Assembly (NCBI GenBank): GCA_038523925.1
Contig: JBCBIY010000004.1
Span: forward strand, 1 to 64,000
Reading direction: 5' to 3'
Origin: JBCBWG01 sp038523925
GTDB lineage: Bacteria; Pseudomonadota; Alphaproteobacteria; Rhizobiales; Hyphomicrobiaceae
Length of the DNA stretch: 64,000 nucleotides
Part shown: one piece after another, positions 1 through 8,522 of the stretch
How the letters are laid out: the number at the start of each line of letters is the position of its first letter
Position numbering within the stretch: position 1 is the stretch's first letter
Notes under the pieces: model-generated
The model's input: the letters and a program-made list of their open reading frames with translations, nothing else
Database searches by the model: none
Told to the model about the DNA's origin: nothing
Translations under genes and position numbers: made by a program

Positions 1-428
1 AACAAATGACTCGTGGGTTCCCGGCCACCTGCGGACTATCCACAAGGAACCGAGAACAACCAGCCGGCTGGAGCGGGCGATGGGGATCGAACCGCCCGGC
101 AAGCGGTAGCGCAGCCGGCCAACAAATGACTCGTGGGTTCCCAACTACCTGCGGACTATCCACGAGGAACCGGGCTCGAGCAACAGGCTGGAGCGGGCGA
201 TGGGAATCGAACCGCCCGGCTAGCGCCAGCGCCGCCGGCCAACAAATGACTCGTGGGTTCCCAGCCACCTGCGGACTGTCCACGAGGAACCGGGCTCGAG
301 CAACAGGCTGGAGCGGGCGATGGGGATCGAACCGCCCGGCAAGCGGTAGCGCAGCCGGCCAGCAAATGACCCGTGGGTTCCCAGCCACCTGCGGACTGTC
401 CACGAGGAACCGGGCTCGAGCAACAGGC
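1..428. repeat. 120-bp tandem repeats carrying tRNA-Gly 3'-end copies
   Basis: Units at 1-120, 121-240 and 241-360 and a partial unit from 361 have a period of exactly 120 bp and few differences. Each unit contains a 25-bp copy of the 3' end of the adjacent tRNA-Gly (T-loop, acceptor strand and CCA) at 69-93, 189-213 (one mismatch) and 309-333; the fourth copy is the 3' end of the real tRNA at 429-453. The array lies directly downstream of the tRNA on the tRNA's own strand and may continue left of the window. The layout resembles the E. coli tyrT locus with its rtT repeats. Open frames through the array look like by-products of the 120-bp (multiple of three) period. Confidence 0.9.
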
Positions 429-503
429 TGGAGCGGGCGATGGGGATCGAACCCACGACACCCAGCTTGGGAAGCTGGTGCTCTACCACTGAGCTACGCC
501 CGC
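429..503 (-). tRNA. tRNA-Gly (anticodon CCC)
   Basis: On the minus strand a full cloverleaf can be folded: acceptor GCGGGCG (497-503) pairs with CGCCCGC; the D-arm contains AGCTCAGTGGTAGAGC; the anticodon stem is CCAGC/GCTGG around the loop TTCCCAA, giving CCC; the T-arm contains GGTTCGATCC; and CCA is encoded (429-431). The anticodon reads GGG glycine codons. It is followed directly by the tandem repeats that copy its 3' end. Confidence 0.95.
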
Positions 504-673
504 CTGCCGCACGACCATGACAGAGACCGCCGATGCCCGCAAACGGCCGGCGCGCGGTCGGGTGTGGCGCTGACAGCACCCGTTCATCTCCAATCGGCGA
601 GGCTCGCCCCACCATCGTCTGACGACGGGCGTGCCCGTCGTGCTAGACCCGCCGGCGCGTGAGGGAGGGGCCC

Positions 674-2593
674 ATGAGTACGATTGTCACCGTGCACGGC
701 ACGTTTGCGCACATGACCGTCCCGGGCGGTGTTGGCGCCGGCGAAAAGCAGTGGTGGGAGGCCGACAGCGCGTGTGTCGCAGACCTAAAGCGCCAGCTTG
801 GCGGCGACGCGGCTGTCGACGTGCAGCCGTTCGTCTGGTCGGGCGATAACAGCGTCAGGGCGCGACGCAACGCGGGCGCTGACCTGTTCAAACTGCTGCT
901 CGACCTCGAGAGCCGCGGCAAGCCCTACGCCGTCATTGGCCACAGCCACGGCGGCTCGGTCATCTCAGCGGCGTTGATGTTGGCTGCGCGCAGGCGCGAG
1001 CGGCTGTCGGGGCTTAAGAGCTGGATCACAGTCGGCACGCCATTTGTTGAGCTGCGCAAGGAGCGATTTCTCTTCCTGCGCTTGCCGCTCATCTACAAGG
1101 CGCTGTTCGTTGCCTCGCTGATGCTGTTCTTGATGTTCGCGTTCAACTTCGTTGCTGAATTGCTCGAAGGAAGCGTAGCGCTGACCAACACGACGCGGTT
1201 GCAGCGCTATGGCATTGCGGGCGCGATCATGACGTTGCCGTTCGTCGCGTTCCTGATCGCGTCGTTGCTTAAGGAGCGGGGGCGATTGTTTTTCTATCGC
1301 GACGGCGTACAGGCCCGCGCGCGCGATTGGTTCACCGAACGCTGGCTGCCGCTGACGCACGAAGATGACGAGGCGGTCCGCGGCCTCGGCTCGCTCGACA
1401 AGGTGCGGTTCTCGATCTTCAATCGCGACTTTGCCGTCCCGTTGATCTCACTGTTGTCGGTTTTTCTGCTGCCGCTTGCCTACCTGCTGCTCGTCAATTC
1501 ACCTGCCGCAATGGTGCGCATCGCCGACCTCCTGAAAACCGAGGTCTACAAGCTCGACCAGTATGCCGCCGCAGAACAGAGGTTTGAGGCCCGCCGCCGC
1601 GAGTTGCGCAACTACCGGCGCGAGATCCGATCGCTGCGCCAGAAGCGCACGCTCGAGGAGCGGTTTGGCCGCGATCTCGAAATCAACGCAGATCTCCGCA
1701 AGCTGCGCCGCGAGCGCCGCGACCTCCGCCAGACGATGCGCAATGAGTTTTCCGACTTGGACGGGATTTCTCGTGCCCTGCGGTTCAAGCGACGATTCTT
1801 TGAGACCAGCGGCCAGCTCTGCGCCGGCGACCAGCTTTGCGGCGGCGGACGCAACCTCGCAATCAACAGCCGGCTGCTGTTGCACATCGTGACGGACGAG
1901 GCCGCAAACGTCGTTGTTGGCGAGGACTTTGTGATTACAGGCTGGGTTGGCCGGCTTATTTCTTCGCTGATCCCGATCCTGCTTGTCCCGCTCGTGTTCG
2001 CGGCCGTCGCCATCGCGCTTGTCTTGCTCGTCCAGTATCTGGGCCACGGCCTCAGCGTTCTGCTGAGCCGCTGGCTTGACCGGATGACGTGGTCCGAAAT
2101 CAAGCGATCGGCGCTTGGCAACGATACCGAGTCCGAGGTCGCCGTCAGCTCAGATGCGCAGCCACCCTGGATGGCGGCTGACGTGGCAGCACCGTTCCTG
2201 CCGACGCCGCTGGCAGCCCAAGTCACAGAGGCAAGCAACGTTGCGACATCGGCTGCGATCTCGAAGTTTCGCGATGCGCTCAGCGAGCTTGCGTTCGCAG
2301 ACAGCGTCGACAGCCGGCAACAGACGGCACTCGCGTTCCTCACCTGGCGCGAACTCATCCACTTCGCCTACTTCGACGTCGCCGACTTCCGAAAGCTGAT
2401 GGCGACCGCGCTTCGGAACGCGGGCATTGGCGCTGCGACCGCGGAAGCTGACGACATGCGGATCGCTGGATGGCTTGCCTCTCTCAAAAGCGGGCCGGTC
2501 CGGACGGCGTCACCGGTCAAGGCCCAAGCCGACACCCCTAACCCCGCGCGTGCTACCGCACCGATCCGCACCACAGGCGAGAAGCCAGCCTAG
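674..2593 (+). CDS. membrane-associated alpha/beta hydrolase with coiled coil
   Basis: A protein of 639 residues. The N-terminus (VTVHGTF, residues 5-11) and GHSHGGS at 89-95 (probable nucleophile Ser91) fit the lipase/esterase type of alpha/beta hydrolase. Four hydrophobic stretches follow (roughly 138-165, 180-200, 254-280 and 425-460), with an Arg/Glu-rich probable coiled coil near 300-365 before the last one. I chose ATG 674, preceded by GAGGGAGGGG at 661-670, over the in-frame GTG at 659. Substrate unknown. It is convergent with the next hydrolase. The hydrolase fold is clear; the role is not. Confidence 0.8.
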   Translation: MSTIVTVHGTFAHMTVPGGVGAGEKQWWEADSACVADLKRQLGGDAAVDVQPFVWSGDNSVRARRNAGADLFKLLLDLESRGKPYAVIGHSHGGSVISAALMLAARRRERLSGLKSWITVGTPFVELRKERFLFLRLPLIYKALFVASLMLFLMFAFNFVAELLEGSVALTNTTRLQRYGIAGAIMTLPFVAFLIASLLKERGRLFFYRDGVQARARDWFTERWLPLTHEDDEAVRGLGSLDKVRFSIFNRDFAVPLISLLSVFLLPLAYLLLVNSPAAMVRIADLLKTEVYKLDQYAAAEQRFEARRRELRNYRREIRSLRQKRTLEERFGRDLEINADLRKLRRERRDLRQTMRNEFSDLDGISRALRFKRRFFETSGQLCAGDQLCGGGRNLAINSRLLLHIVTDEAANVVVGEDFVITGWVGRLISSLIPILLVPLVFAAVAIALVLLVQYLGHGLSVLLSRWLDRMTWSEIKRSALGNDTESEVAVSSDAQPPWMAADVAAPFLPTPLAAQVTEASNVATSAAISKFRDALSELAFADSVDSRQQTALAFLTWRELIHFAYFDVADFRKLMATALRNAGIGAATAEADDMRIAGWLASLKSGPVRTASPVKAQADTPNPARATAPIRTTGEKPA

Positions 2594-2610
2594 GCCCGAA
2601 TGAGAGGTTG

Positions 2611-3375
2611 CTAAGCGACGTCCTGGCGGAGGGTCTCAATCGTGTCGAGGAGCAGGGCGATGTCCTCGGGCCGCGACAAGCGGTGCTCGCCGTCCGGCAC
2701 CTCTGTGAGCGTAACGTCGGCGCCCGCTGCCTTGTCGAGCAACTTGGCGACATGATCATACGGCACGTCCGGGTCGAGCCGACCTTGGATGATACGCACC
2801 GGGCAGGCCGGCTGCCATGCGCGATCGCCGAACAGGTGCTTGCGGCCATCGGCGATCAGGTCGCGCGTGATCGGGTAGGGGTCGCCATACGCCGACGGCC
2901 GCATCCAGACGCCCGTCTCCATGACCTGCTCGCGCACGTCTGCGGGGAACTCGTCCCACATCAGCGCCTCGGTCATGTCCCAGGCGGGTGCGATCAACAC
3001 GAGACCAGCGATCCGGTTGGCGTCCGCGATCTGCCGCTCGAGCAGCATCGCGAGGTAGCCGCCCATGCTCGAGCCAATCACGATCTGCGGCCCGGACGTG
3101 ACTTCCTCAAAAACTGCCCGGCTTTCCTCAAGCCACCGCGAGATCGTTCCGTCCGTGAAGGCACCGCCAGACTGGCCATGGCCCGAATAGTCGAACCGCG
3201 TCAGCGCGATGCCGTCGCGTTCAGCTCGTTCGGCCAGCGCCGCCGCCTTGGTCGAGACCATGTCCGACATGAAGCCCTGCATCCACACGAGGCCTGGCCC
3301 GGTCCCGCCATGATGCAGATACGCAATCGTCCGCGCCAATGCGCCGGAGCCAACGCTCAGGGTTTGTGGCGTCAT
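2611..3375 (-). CDS. alpha/beta hydrolase (serine esterase/thioesterase-like)
   Basis: A soluble protein of 254 residues. It shows the oxyanion region (MQGFMSDM), FDYSGHGQSGG, the nucleophile elbow GSSMGGYL near residue 101 (Ser103), a late Asp in GRLDPDVP and a late His in DGEHRL, so the catalytic triad looks complete. This pattern is common in small alpha/beta hydrolases related to palmitoyl-thioesterase-like enzymes, but the substrate cannot be inferred. Start ATG 3375 has AGGAGC just upstream; a longer frame would run into the divergent glycosyltransferase. It is transcribed away from that gene across a 59-bp gap. Confidence 0.85.
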   Translation of the reverse strand: MTPQTLSVGSGALARTIAYLHHGGTGPGLVWMQGFMSDMVSTKAAALAERAERDGIALTRFDYSGHGQSGGAFTDGTISRWLEESRAVFEEVTSGPQIVIGSSMGGYLAMLLERQIADANRIAGLVLIAPAWDMTEALMWDEFPADVREQVMETGVWMRPSAYGDPYPITRDLIADGRKHLFGDRAWQPACPVRIIQGRLDPDVPYDHVAKLLDKAAGADVTLTEVPDGEHRLSRPEDIALLLDTIETLRQDVA

Positions 3376-3434
3376 CGATTTGCTCCTAACTGCGCGCCGA
3401 GCGGGGCGGCCGCTCGCTTTCCGCGGCAAGCGCA

Positions 3435-4598
3435 TTGACCAATCCTCGCCGAACCATACTGCAAGTCATTCCCGATCTCGACGCTGGCGGGGCGGAACGG
3501 ACGACCGTCGAGGTCGCCGAGGCCATCGTTGACGCCGGCTGGCGGGCCATTGTCGCGACCGCCGGCGGGCGCCTGGTGGCCGAAGTTGAAGCAGCCGGCT
3601 CTGACGTCGTGACACTGCCGGTTGGCGACAAGATGCCGTGGTCCATCCTCGCCAATGCACGGCGGCTTGCAGATCTCATTCGTCGAGAAGAAGTCGATCT
3701 CGTTCACGCGCGAAGCCGGGCTGCAGCCTGGGCGGCGGAACGTGCGGCGCGCGCAGCCGGTGTCCCGATCGTGACGACGTATCATGGCACCTATGGCGAG
3801 AAGAACCGGCTGAAAAAGGCCTACAACGCCGTCATGGCGCGCGGCGATGTTGTGATTGCAAACTCTGAGTTCACGGCCGACCTCATCCGCGCGCGGTATG
3901 ACGTGCCGGACGAGCGCCTGGTTGTGATCAATCGCGGCGTCGATGTTGACCGGTTTGAACGCACGGCCGTTCCAGATGAACGCATCGCGGCGCTGCGATC
4001 GTCGTGGGGGCTTGGCGACGCTGATCGCGTGTTGTTGGTCCCAGCGCGGCTGACCCGTTGGAAGGGTCAGCTCGTCGCGATCGAAGCGTTCCGCCGTGCG
4101 ATCGCGCAAGGCACAAGCGCGCAAGCCGTGCTGATCCTAGCCGGCGATGCCCAGGGCCGCGATGACTACGCCGGCGAACTTCATAGTGCCATCGCCGTCG
4201 CGGGCTTGCAGGACCGCATCCGGCTTGTCGGGCACTGCGCAGACATGCCGGCTGCGATGGCAATCGCGGACTTCATGATCATCTCCTCGACCGAACCCGA
4301 AGCCTTCGGGCGGACGTCGGTTGAGGCGCAGGCGATGGGCACGCCCGTTATCGCAACCAACATTGGCGGTCCGCGCGACACCGTCGTCGCCGACGGCAAA
4401 GACCAGACCGGCTGGCTTGTGCCGCCATCCGACCCTGCTGCCATGGCCGCAGCGATCCAGCGCGGGCTTGCCGCACCCGACGATGAAATCGCGGAGATTG
4501 CTGCCGCTGGGCGCCGAAACGCGCGCGCCAACTACACGACGGCGCGGTTGCAGCGGCTAACACTCGGCGTCTATCGCCGTTTGCTCGACGGCGCGTAG
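3435..4598 (+). CDS. GT4-family glycosyltransferase
   Basis: A protein of 387 residues with the GT-B fold order: an N-terminal acceptor half starting ILQVIPDLDAGGAERT, then a donor-sugar half with VPARLTRWKGQ and the EX7E signature in EPEAFGRTSVEAQAMG. It probably transfers a sugar from a nucleotide-sugar donor in cell-surface glycan or LPS synthesis. The start is TTG 3435; no ATG lies near and the GT4 N-terminal strand begins right after it. No other glycan genes are next to it, so acceptor and sugar remain unknown. Confidence 0.88.
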   Translation: MTNPRRTILQVIPDLDAGGAERTTVEVAEAIVDAGWRAIVATAGGRLVAEVEAAGSDVVTLPVGDKMPWSILANARRLADLIRREEVDLVHARSRAAAWAAERAARAAGVPIVTTYHGTYGEKNRLKKAYNAVMARGDVVIANSEFTADLIRARYDVPDERLVVINRGVDVDRFERTAVPDERIAALRSSWGLGDADRVLLVPARLTRWKGQLVAIEAFRRAIAQGTSAQAVLILAGDAQGRDDYAGELHSAIAVAGLQDRIRLVGHCADMPAAMAIADFMIISSTEPEAFGRTSVEAQAMGTPVIATNIGGPRDTVVADGKDQTGWLVPPSDPAAMAAAIQRGLAAPDDEIAEIAAAGRRNARANYTTARLQRLTLGVYRRLLDGA

Positions 4599-4730
4599 CG
4601 CAACCGGCGGGTTCACCACCAGACCATCGCGACGCGCAGGCCAAATTCCTTGACTTCAACCCCGGTTTTACCAATCTACCGTCAGTCTCACCGGTTGTAA
4701 GGGCCGCACGAGGCACACCAGCAACGTCAG

Positions 4731-4746
4731 AAGGAGACGCGATATC
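4731..4746 (+). promoter_or_regulatory. infC ribosome-binding site and non-canonical ATC start
   Basis: AAGGAG at 4731-4736 is followed after 7 bases by an in-frame ATC (4744-4746). The nearest ATG (4756) is 19 bases away, too far for this site. Reading from ATC gives an N-terminus beginning Met-Arg-Arg-Pro, then residues matching the usual alphaproteobacterial IF-3 start. infC genes are known to use rare start codons (ATT in E. coli, ATC in Myxococcus) so that IF-3 can repress its own translation. Confidence 0.75.
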
Positions 4747-5283
4747 CGACGTCCGATGCGCGCACCGCCGACACCAGAGGTCAGCGGCCCCAGAATGAAT
4801 GCCCAGATAAGGGTTCCTGAAGTCCGCCTGATCGACGACACCGGCGAGAATGTCGGCGTTGTCCAGACGACAGACGCGCAGCAGCGCGCCGAAGCCGTCG
4901 GGCTCGACCTCGTGGAAGTCTCTCCAGATGCCAAGCCGCCCGTTGCCAAGATTATGGACTACGGGAAGTTCAAGTATCAGGAGCAGAAGAAGGCCGCCGA
5001 GGCCCGCAAGAAGCAGAAAACCGTCGAAGTCAAAGAAGTGAAGATGCGCCCGAACATCGACGCGCACGACTACGACGTGAAGATGCGGGCGATGAAGCGG
5101 TTCTTTGATGAAGGCGACAAGGTGAAGGTTACGCTGAGGTTTCGCGGACGCGAGATGGCGCACCAGAACCTCGGCATGGATGTGCTTCATCGGGTGAAGT
5201 CGGACACGGAAGAGATCGCGAAGGTGGAGCTTGAGCCGCGCTCAGAAGGCCGCCAGATGATCATGGTGCTGGCCCCACGCTAG
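4744..5283 (+). CDS. infC: translation initiation factor IF-3
   Basis: A protein of 179 residues when read from ATC 4744 (175 from ATG 4756). It contains the IF-3 N-domain (IRVPEVRLIDDTGENVG), the Lys/Glu-rich linker helix (KKAAEARKKQK) and the C-domain with VKMRPNIDAHDYDVK and VTLRFRGREMAHQ. IF-3 binds the 30S subunit, keeps it apart from 50S and checks the start codon. The rare start codon and strong Shine-Dalgarno sequence suggest autoregulation. The usual partners rpmI and rplT follow, but only after a terminator and dps. Confidence 0.95.
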   Translation: MRRPMRAPPTPEVSGPRMNAQIRVPEVRLIDDTGENVGVVQTTDAQQRAEAVGLDLVEVSPDAKPPVAKIMDYGKFKYQEQKKAAEARKKQKTVEVKEVKMRPNIDAHDYDVKMRAMKRFFDEGDKVKVTLRFRGREMAHQNLGMDVLHRVKSDTEEIAKVELEPRSEGRQMIMVLAPR

Positions 5284-5334
5284 CCGCTGCAAGCACCTCG
5301 CCTGACACCAGAAGGCGCTGGAACGATCCAATCG

Positions 5335-5371
5335 AAGCGCGCGTTTCCACCGGGAATGCGCGCTTTTGTTT
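5335..5371 (+). terminator. rho-independent terminator after infC
   Basis: AAGCGCGC (5335-5342) and GCGCGCTT (5358-5365) form an 8-bp stem that extends inside through TTCC/GGAA, followed by TTGTTT. It lies 52 bp after the infC stop and before dps, so it should limit readthrough from infC. Confidence 0.8.
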
Positions 5372-5437
5372 GTCTTGGCTGCCGTCATCAGACCGGCCGG
5401 CAGACGCGCGATCCGTCCCAAGCACTCCGGAGGCATC

Positions 5438-5923
5438 ATGCCAGAGAACTTCGCAGGCGGCCTGAGCGACAACGCCCGGCAAGCCGCCGTCGACATCCTG
5501 AACCCCTGTCTCGCAACCACCATCGATCTGACGCTCTGCGTGAAGCAGGCGCACTGGAACCTGAAGGGTTCGAGTTTCATAGGCCTTCACGAGCTGCTGG
5601 ACACGCAGGCGGAAATGCTGCGCGACCAGGCCGACACCATAGCCGAGCGTTGCGTCATCCTCGGCGGCCTCGCCCAGGGCACATCAGCGACCGTGGTTGA
5701 AGCTTCCGATCTGGAGCCTTACCCGCAGGACATCGTCAATTGGTCGGAGCACGTCAGCGCGCTGAAGGAGCGTTACATGACGCTCGGCGCGCGGCTGCGC
5801 AAAGCGATCCCGCAGGTCGCGGACGCAGGCGATGAGGATACAGCCGACGTCCTGACCGGCGCTTCGCGTCTGGTTGATAAGGGTGCGTGGTTCATCGGCG
5901 CCCACAACGAGCAGCAGGCTTAA
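5438..5923 (+). CDS. dps: Dps-family DNA-protection ferritin
   Basis: A protein of 161 residues. It carries the Dps ferroxidase signature: KQAHWNLKG, then FIGLHELLD and a run ending DQADTIAER, which supplies the His, Asp and Glu ligands of the inter-subunit iron site. Dps assembles as a dodecamer, oxidises Fe(II) with peroxide and shields DNA. Start ATG 5438 has GGAGG-type spacing (CCGGAGGC at 5427-5434). It sits between infC and rpmI with hairpins on both sides, so it is probably its own unit. Confidence 0.92.
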   Translation: MPENFAGGLSDNARQAAVDILNPCLATTIDLTLCVKQAHWNLKGSSFIGLHELLDTQAEMLRDQADTIAERCVILGGLAQGTSATVVEASDLEPYPQDIVNWSEHVSALKERYMTLGARLRKAIPQVADAGDEDTADVLTGASRLVDKGAWFIGAHNEQQA

Positions 5924-6011
5924 GGCAGAATTCGCGCGGCGAGGCCCGGACCGGCAATCGCCTTGCTTTCTCTTGTCAGATGAGGCCGCGGGCAGTATAT
6001 CCCGCGCTTCA

Positions 6012-6046
6012 GCCGCCCGGCAGGGCATGCCGTGGCGGCCTTTCTG
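6012..6046 (+). terminator. hairpin/terminator between dps and rpmI
   Basis: GCCGCC (6012-6017) pairs with GGCGGC (6034-6039), with an inner CGGCA/TGCCG stem, followed by CTTTCTG. It is a likely terminator for dps. Because it lies in the leader of rpmI-rplT it could also act as an attenuator, which I cannot decide from sequence. Confidence 0.6.
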
Positions 6047-6124
6047 CTATCCAAAACGCGCACCGATTGGGCGGGCGAAAGCTCGCTTTAGGTCGCGCGG
6101 TTATTCATTTGAGGTCCAAGCGAA

Positions 6125-6325
6125 ATGCCCAAGATGAAGACGAAGGCGAGCGCGAAGAAGCGCTTCAAAATGACGGCGACCGGGAAGGTCAAGGCGCAGG
6201 CCATGGGCAAGCGCCACGGCATGATTAAGCGGCACGCGAAGTTTATCCGGAATGCGCGCGGCACGATGGTGCTCTGCGATGCGGATGCGCGGATCGTGAA
6301 GAAGTACATGCCGTACAGCCGCTAA
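6125..6325 (+). CDS. rpmI: 50S ribosomal protein L35
   Basis: A very basic protein of 66 residues, the usual L35 length. It begins MPKMKTKASAKKRFK, typical of bacterial L35, and ends PYSR. It is a component of the large ribosomal subunit. Start ATG 6125 has GAGG 11 bases upstream. rplT follows 62 bp later, the standard rpmI-rplT pair, which in other bacteria is repressed by L20 binding the leader. Confidence 0.97.
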   Translation: MPKMKTKASAKKRFKMTATGKVKAQAMGKRHGMIKRHAKFIRNARGTMVLCDADARIVKKYMPYSR

Positions 6326-6387
6326 CCGGCGGTCCCAACCGAACGCTCCAGCCACTCTCCAACTGTCATTTTTGAAGGACGAACCCC

Positions 6388-6762
6388 ATGGCACGCGTCA
6401 AGCGCGGCGTCACCGCCCACGCCCGTCACAAAAAAGTTCTGGCCGCCGCGAAGGGCTACTACGGCCGCCGCAAGAACACGATCCGCACCGCTATGGCGGC
6501 GGTCGACAAGGCCAACCAGTACGCCTACCGCGATCGGAAGCGGCGCAAGCGCACGTTTCGCTCGCTCTGGATCCAGCGGATCAACGCAGCAGCCCGCGAA
6601 CACGGCATGACCTACGGCCGCTTCATGGATGGTTGCAAGAAGGCCGGCATCGAGCTTGACCGTAAGGTGCTCGCAGACCTCGCTGTGCGTGACGCAGCCG
6701 CGTTCGCCGCCATCGTCGGCCAGGCGAAGGCTGCAGCCGGCTCCGCGTCTGCCAGCGCCTGA
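6388..6762 (+). CDS. rplT: 50S ribosomal protein L20
   Basis: A basic protein of 124 residues. ARVKRGVTAHARHKKVL and the following GYYGRRKNTIRTA segment are the L20 N-terminal helix that enters 23S rRNA; RSLWIQRINAAAREHGM is the globular C-domain. L20 is needed for early 50S assembly and often represses its own operon. pheS begins 40 bp downstream and is probably co-transcribed. Confidence 0.97.
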   Translation: MARVKRGVTAHARHKKVLAAAKGYYGRRKNTIRTAMAAVDKANQYAYRDRKRRKRTFRSLWIQRINAAAREHGMTYGRFMDGCKKAGIELDRKVLADLAVRDAAAFAAIVGQAKAAAGSASASA

Positions 6763-6802
6763 CACCGCCCGCCCGTCCCGCCGTCACACCAGGTGACCCG
6801 AC

Positions 6803-7897
6803 ATGGCCGTTGCGGAAACTGACGACCTCGCTGCTGTTGAAGCGCGCCTGATCAGTGAGATCGAGGCGGCGCGCTCGCTCGACGACCTTGAGGCGGTGCG
6901 CGTTGGCGCGATCGGCAAGAAGGGCGCACTGTCGGGGCTGATGTCTAAGCTCGGCGGCATGCCCGCTGAGGAGCGCAAGGCGTTCGGGCAAGCGGTCAAC
7001 GCGGTTAAAGAGCGTGTCGTCTCCTCGCTCGGCGATCGACGTGAGCTTCTCGAAGCGGCCGCGCTCGAACAACGGCTTGCGACCGAGACGGCGGACGTCA
7101 CGCTGCCGGTGCGGCCGAGCCCCGGCCAGATCGGCAAGATCCACCCCATCAGTCAGGTCTACGACGAGATAATCGAGATCTTCGCTGACATGGGCTTTTC
7201 GGTCGCCGAGGGGCCGGACATCGAAAGCGATGATCTGAACTTCACGAAGCTCAACATCCCGGCCGAGCACCCGGCTCGCCAGGAGATGGATACGTTCTAC
7301 ATGATGGCGCCGCCTGAGAAGGCCGGCGATGTCGTGGGACGCAAGGTGCTGCGCACGCACACAAGCCCCGTGCAGATCCGCACGATGATGGCGCAAGAGC
7401 CGCCGATCCGGATCATTGCGCCGGGCCGCGTCTACCGCAGCGACAGCGACCAGACCCACACGCCAATGTTCCATCAGATCGAGGGACTGGTGATCGACAA
7501 GACCACCCACCTCGGCCACCTGAAATGGACGCTCGAAGCGTTTGCCAAGGCGTTCTTCGAAGTCGACGACGTGACGATGCGGTTTCGCGCGTCGCACTTC
7601 CCGTTCACCGAGCCGTCAATGGAAGTCGATATCGATGCTGCGGCTATTGGCAAACCGGGCAAGTGGCTGGAAATCCTGGGCAGCGGCATGGTGCATCCAC
7701 GCGTGATCGCGAACTGCGGCCTCGACCCGGAGGTCTATCAAGGCTTCGCCTTCGGAATGGGCCTCGATCGGATCACGATGCTGAAGTACGGCGTACCGGA
7801 TCTGCGCGATATGTTCTCAGCCGATCTGCGCTGGCTGAACCACTATGGGTTCGCACCGCATCTGGTCCCGACGTTGGCAGGCGGCCTGTCGCGCTGA
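6803..7897 (+). CDS. pheS: phenylalanine-tRNA ligase alpha subunit
   Basis: A protein of 364 residues. The N-terminal coiled-coil region (to about 90) precedes the class II catalytic domain, with HPISQVYDEI, THTSPVQIRTM (motif 2 region), VYRSDSDQTHTPMFHQIEG and the motif 3 segment FAFGMGLDRITML. It charges tRNA-Phe as an alpha2beta2 enzyme with PheT. Unusually, pheT is not next: it starts 2.8 kb away at 10710. Confidence 0.97.
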   Translation: MAVAETDDLAAVEARLISEIEAARSLDDLEAVRVGAIGKKGALSGLMSKLGGMPAEERKAFGQAVNAVKERVVSSLGDRRELLEAAALEQRLATETADVTLPVRPSPGQIGKIHPISQVYDEIIEIFADMGFSVAEGPDIESDDLNFTKLNIPAEHPARQEMDTFYMMAPPEKAGDVVGRKVLRTHTSPVQIRTMMAQEPPIRIIAPGRVYRSDSDQTHTPMFHQIEGLVIDKTTHLGHLKWTLEAFAKAFFEVDDVTMRFRASHFPFTEPSMEVDIDAAAIGKPGKWLEILGSGMVHPRVIANCGLDPEVYQGFAFGMGLDRITMLKYGVPDLRDMFSADLRWLNHYGFAPHLVPTLAGGLSR

Positions 7898-7978
7898 CAC
7901 ACTGGCGTCGCGATGGTCCGCTTTCAATTTGCGGTCACGCGGCGCTCAATCCCCTCACCTCAGATCAACGGTCAACCG

Positions 7979-8512
7979 ATGTTCGCAAACGTCTCGGTCT
8001 CCGTGCTTGTTGCAATCGGCATCGGCATTCTCATGGCCGGCACGTCGATCTTCATCGTGTTCTACCACGACCGGAAGCACGACCAGATTGACCAGTCGGT
8101 CGACTTTTCATTCTCCGGCACGACGCTGCGCCAGGCGCTCGGCTACTACCGCTTCATGGCGGTCTCGATGCTCTTCTTTTACGTGCTCTTCACGTGCAGC
8201 GCAGTCTACCTGCAGTGGGAAGGCCACCTGATCTTCAAGTCCGAAGGCACACCGCAGTTTGCAAGCCCGATCGGGACCTCGCTCTTCACGCTCGACCTCG
8301 TCCTCCGCGGCGGGTTCTTCGACGTCATGGAACACTTCAACATCAGGCTGTCGCCGGTCCTCATGAACACCGCGTCGCCTTGGTTCGTGATCTACGCGTT
8401 CGTGTTCCGGATGTACTATGGGCTCTCGCTCATCAAGATCCTGCTGTCGTTTGCGTGGATCTACGGAAAGATCCGGCGGGCGCGGCAATCGTTCGATGAG
8501 CCGGCGGCGTAA
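7979..8512 (+). CDS. small polytopic membrane protein, unknown function
   Basis: A protein of 177 residues with about four hydrophobic segments (near 4-26, 50-75, 95-115 and 140-165). I chose ATG 7979 because the first membrane helix follows at once; an upstream in-frame ATG at 7913 would add 22 polar residues and also has no clear ribosome site. It follows pheS by about 80 bp on the same strand and may share its transcript. I recognise no family. It is convergent with the YceI gene. Confidence 0.65.
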   Translation: MFANVSVSVLVAIGIGILMAGTSIFIVFYHDRKHDQIDQSVDFSFSGTTLRQALGYYRFMAVSMLFFYVLFTCSAVYLQWEGHLIFKSEGTPQFASPIGTSLFTLDLVLRGGFFDVMEHFNIRLSPVLMNTASPWFVIYAFVFRMYYGLSLIKILLSFAWIYGKIRRARQSFDEPAA

Positions 8513-8522
8513 CGCGGCAGCT

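Noticed and set aside
6..662. Plus-strand 218-codon frame and minus-strand frames through the tandem repeats
   Set aside because: The 120-bp period keeps any stop-free frame open; the frames run through the tRNA and have no ribosome site or protein-like content.
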